6,499 nt of DNA from Kiritimatiellales bacterium (GTDB lineage Bacteria > Verrucomicrobiota > Kiritimatiellia > Kiritimatiellales > Pontiellaceae): NCBI GenBank assembly GCA_015486775.1, contig WFRA01000412.1:1-6499 (forward strand), given 5' to 3'. The translations under genes and the position numbers were made by a program. The notes under the pieces were generated by a model. That model was not told where the DNA came from, ran no database searches, and saw only the letters and a program-made list of their open reading frames with translations. Positions 5,119-6,499 of this stretch are shown piece after piece (within the stretch, counting starts at the first letter, position 1; every line of letters begins with the position of its first letter).

Positions 5119-6255
5119 ATGCGCAGGGTTCTGTCGCTATTCATCGGCATTGTGCTGGTGCTCGTCACACTCGGCATCCTGATTCTGGCCAGCGCCAGCT
5201 CGGCCAAATACAGCGATGCCTCATACTTTGTGAGGCACCAGCTTGTCTGGCTGTTGGTTGCCTTTTCTTTGGCTTTTGTGGCCGCTCGGTTCGACTACCG
5301 TTTCTATCAAAAGCTCGCGATCCCTTTGGCGGCGGTCTCTGTTTTCATGCTGATTCTCGTGCGCATTCCCGGCATCGGGCACGAGATCAACGGCAGCTGG
5401 CGGTGGTTGCGCATCGGGCCGCTCACAGTCCAGCCGTCGGAAATCTCCAAGCTTGCCGTCATCATGCTCTTTTCCTGGTGGCTTGCACGCAGCCAGCGGC
5501 GGATCGACGAACTCAAGCGCGGCATCTTCATCCCTTTCGGCCTGCTCGCCTGCTTTGTGCTGCCCATCGTCGCCGAGCCGGATTTCGGCACCACCATGCT
5601 GATCTCCTCCGTGGCGGTCTTCATGATGTATCTCGGAGGTGTAGCCATCGTACCACTACTGGCCACCGGCCTGCTCGGCCTGCTGGGCGTGGCGCTGTTG
5701 ATCTTTCAGAACCCGGAACGCATGAGCCGCATTTTTGCCTTCCTCGATCCGCAGAAGTACGAACAGGACAAGGCTTGGCAGCTGATCAATTCGCTACGTG
5801 CCTTCGCAAACGGTGGCCGCAACGGATGGTGGGGGCAGGGCTTCGGTAACAGCATGCAGAAATACCACTACCTGCCCGAGGCGCACACCGACTTTATCTT
5901 TCCAATCATTGGAGAGGAGCTCGGCCTGATCGTTGCCCTCGGGGTGCTGGCTTTGTATCTGACGCTTTTTGTGCTCGGCCTGCGGATTGCGCTCAATGCA
6001 CGCGACGACTTTGGCCGCTTTATGGCGCTGGGCATCACGCTCATGATCACCATGCAGGCCCTGATCAACTTTGCGGTGGTTACCGGATGCGTTCCCACAA
6101 AGGGGCTGGCGTTGCCCTTCATCAGCTACGGGGGGTCAAGCCTGGTTGTTTCCTGCGTGATGGTGGGCATTCTAGTGAACATTGCCCAATCGGCGATGCA
6201 CCCCCCCTCCGCTGCATCGCGCAACCCCTTCAAGGATCGGGCCAGAAAGGTTTGA
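5119..6255 (+). CDS. ftsW: Septal peptidoglycan glycosyltransferase FtsW (SEDS family)
   Basis: FtsW is a polytopic inner-membrane enzyme that polymerises lipid II at the division septum together with a class B PBP (FtsI), which is not in this window. The 378-residue product is hydrophobic throughout with about ten predicted membrane segments. SEDS landmarks are GSWRWLRIG (92-100), QPSEISKLA (105-113), AEPDFGTTM (152-160), WGQGFGNSMQKYHYLPEAHTD (238-258, with D258 matching the essential Asp of E. coli FtsW D297), FIFPIIGEELG (259-269), PTKGLALPFISYGGSS (326-341) and a short basic tail. The LPEAHTDFIF and NSMQK forms fit FtsW better than RodA. The start at ATG 5119 gives MRRVLSLFIG and has a good ribosome binding site. 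It ends the operon, and the murG normally found after ftsW in dcw clusters is absent. Confidence 0.93.
   Translation: MRRVLSLFIGIVLVLVTLGILILASASSAKYSDASYFVRHQLVWLLVAFSLAFVAARFDYRFYQKLAIPLAAVSVFMLILVRIPGIGHEINGSWRWLRIGPLTVQPSEISKLAVIMLFSWWLARSQRRIDELKRGIFIPFGLLACFVLPIVAEPDFGTTMLISSVAVFMMYLGGVAIVPLLATGLLGLLGVALLIFQNPERMSRIFAFLDPQKYEQDKAWQLINSLRAFANGGRNGWWGQGFGNSMQKYHYLPEAHTDFIFPIIGEELGLIVALGVLALYLTLFVLGLRIALNARDDFGRFMALGITLMITMQALINFAVVTGCVPTKGLALPFISYGGSSLVVSCVMVGILVNIAQSAMHPPSAASRNPFKDRARKV
5900..5914. repeat. Iterated palindrome, copy 8 (one mismatch, inside ftsW)
   Basis: The sequence is TTCCAATCATTGGAG, with intact core TCCAA-TCA-TTGGA. It reads as CCA ATC ATT GGA (Pro-Ile-Ile-Gly, FtsW residues 262-265), only four residues after the putative catalytic Asp258. 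Confidence 0.6.
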
Positions 6256-6304
6256 TCCAACCGTCGGGGTCCCCGTCCTTTCCCTTTCCACGGAAAAAGC
6301 TGTT

Positions 6305-6332
6305 TCCCCCACACGTTTAAACGTGTGGGGGA
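6305..6332. terminator. Perfect 28-bp palindrome after ftsW, probable (possibly bidirectional) terminator
   Basis: The arms TCCCCCACACGTTT (6305-6318) and AAACGTGTGGGGGA (6319-6332) are perfect reverse complements with no spacer. As RNA they would form a very stable GC-rich stem with a small loop. It begins 49 bp after the ftsW stop. Only TTT follows on the plus side and TTT-like bases (AAA read in reverse) on the other, so the U-tract is short and efficiency is uncertain. A protein-binding site is an alternative. Confidence 0.6.
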
Positions 6333-6499
6333 TTTGAGCCTAAAAAATGCAGTTGAACTTTCCTGATGTGTGGTTCAAATGAGCAAAAGCTGGGTTCCAT
6401 CAGAGACCGGTAGCGGATGAACGTCTTGCAAGAAATTTCGGTAGGCTTTTTTAGCACATAGACCCATTTCATGACGGATTCTTTTGGCTAGCACCTGCC
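6333..6499. other. Right-edge region, no confidently recognised gene
   Basis: These 167 bp are more AT-rich than the operon. On the minus strand one frame is open from the window edge (6497) to a TGA at 6375-6377, giving 40 residues that include KRIRHEMGLCAKKAYRNFLQ. The other two minus frames close quickly. This could be the 3' end of a gene converging on ftsW, which would fit a shared terminator at 6305-6332. I do not recognise the peptide, and 40 open codons are weak evidence. Confidence 0.3.

Noticed and set aside
3414..5207. Minus-strand open frame of 597 codons antisense to murD, the LysM gene and the ftsW start
   Set aside because: Arg/His/Gly-rich, no domain resemblance, and it lies opposite three well-identified genes. 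Long antisense frames are common opposite GC-rich coding DNA.
1..6499. CRISPR arrays, tRNA or rRNA genes, insertion sequences
   Set aside because: No regularly spaced long repeats, no tRNA-like cloverleaf or rRNA-like conserved stretch, and no transposase were recognised on either strand.

Overview
The window reads as chromosomal DNA of a GC-rich Gram-negative bacterium. Three points support this: a lipid-A-modification deformylase (ArnD), a probable LysM lipoprotein, and division/peptidoglycan genes (murD, ftsW). The style of the intergenic repeats (a CGCAATA heptamer array, a doubled TTTCGTG phrase, a GCAGGC/GCCTGC hairpin) reminds me of PVC-superphylum genomes such as Kiritimatiellota. That placement is an impression, not a demonstrated assignment.

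Layout. At the left edge (1-321, +) is the C-terminal end of an AbiEii/AbiGii-type nucleotidyltransferase toxin. A 245-bp spacer (322-566) follows, holding hairpin-forming and iterated palindromic repeats. Then comes arnD (567-1466, +). Converging on it with only 22 bp between stop codons is a two-gene minus-strand unit: a double zinc-ribbon protein (2249-2632) followed by a spermidine-synthase-like SAM-dependent methyltransferase-fold protein (1489-2202). A 172-bp divergent intergenic region (2633-2804) separates this unit from a plus-strand cell-wall operon. That region ends in a tandem heptamer array running directly into the murD start codon. The operon is murD (2805-4094), a three-LysM probable lipoprotein (4143-5099) and ftsW (5119-6255). 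A perfect 28-bp palindrome (6305-6332) follows ftsW and probably acts as a terminator. The last 167 bp hold only a weak open minus-strand frame that could be the 3' end of a convergent gene.

How the genes relate. MurD adds D-glutamate to the cytoplasmic peptidoglycan precursor, FtsW polymerises the lipid II made from it at the septum, and the LysM protein between them probably binds the finished peptidoglycan. This looks like a fragment of the division/cell-wall (dcw) cluster with a LysM gene inserted, and without mraY upstream or murG/murC downstream. ArnD acts on a different envelope pathway (Ara4N modification of lipid A) and stands here without visible arn partners.

The most notable non-gene signal is a 15-bp palindrome, TTCCAANNNTTGGAA. 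It occurs eight times with at most one mismatch, both between genes and inside arnD, murD, the LysM gene and ftsW. By my own estimate chance would give about 0.01-0.02 copies in a window of this size. Inside genes it mostly encodes Pro-x-(Ile/Leu/Tyr)-Gly using CCA and GGA codons. I found no clearly new multi-gene system.
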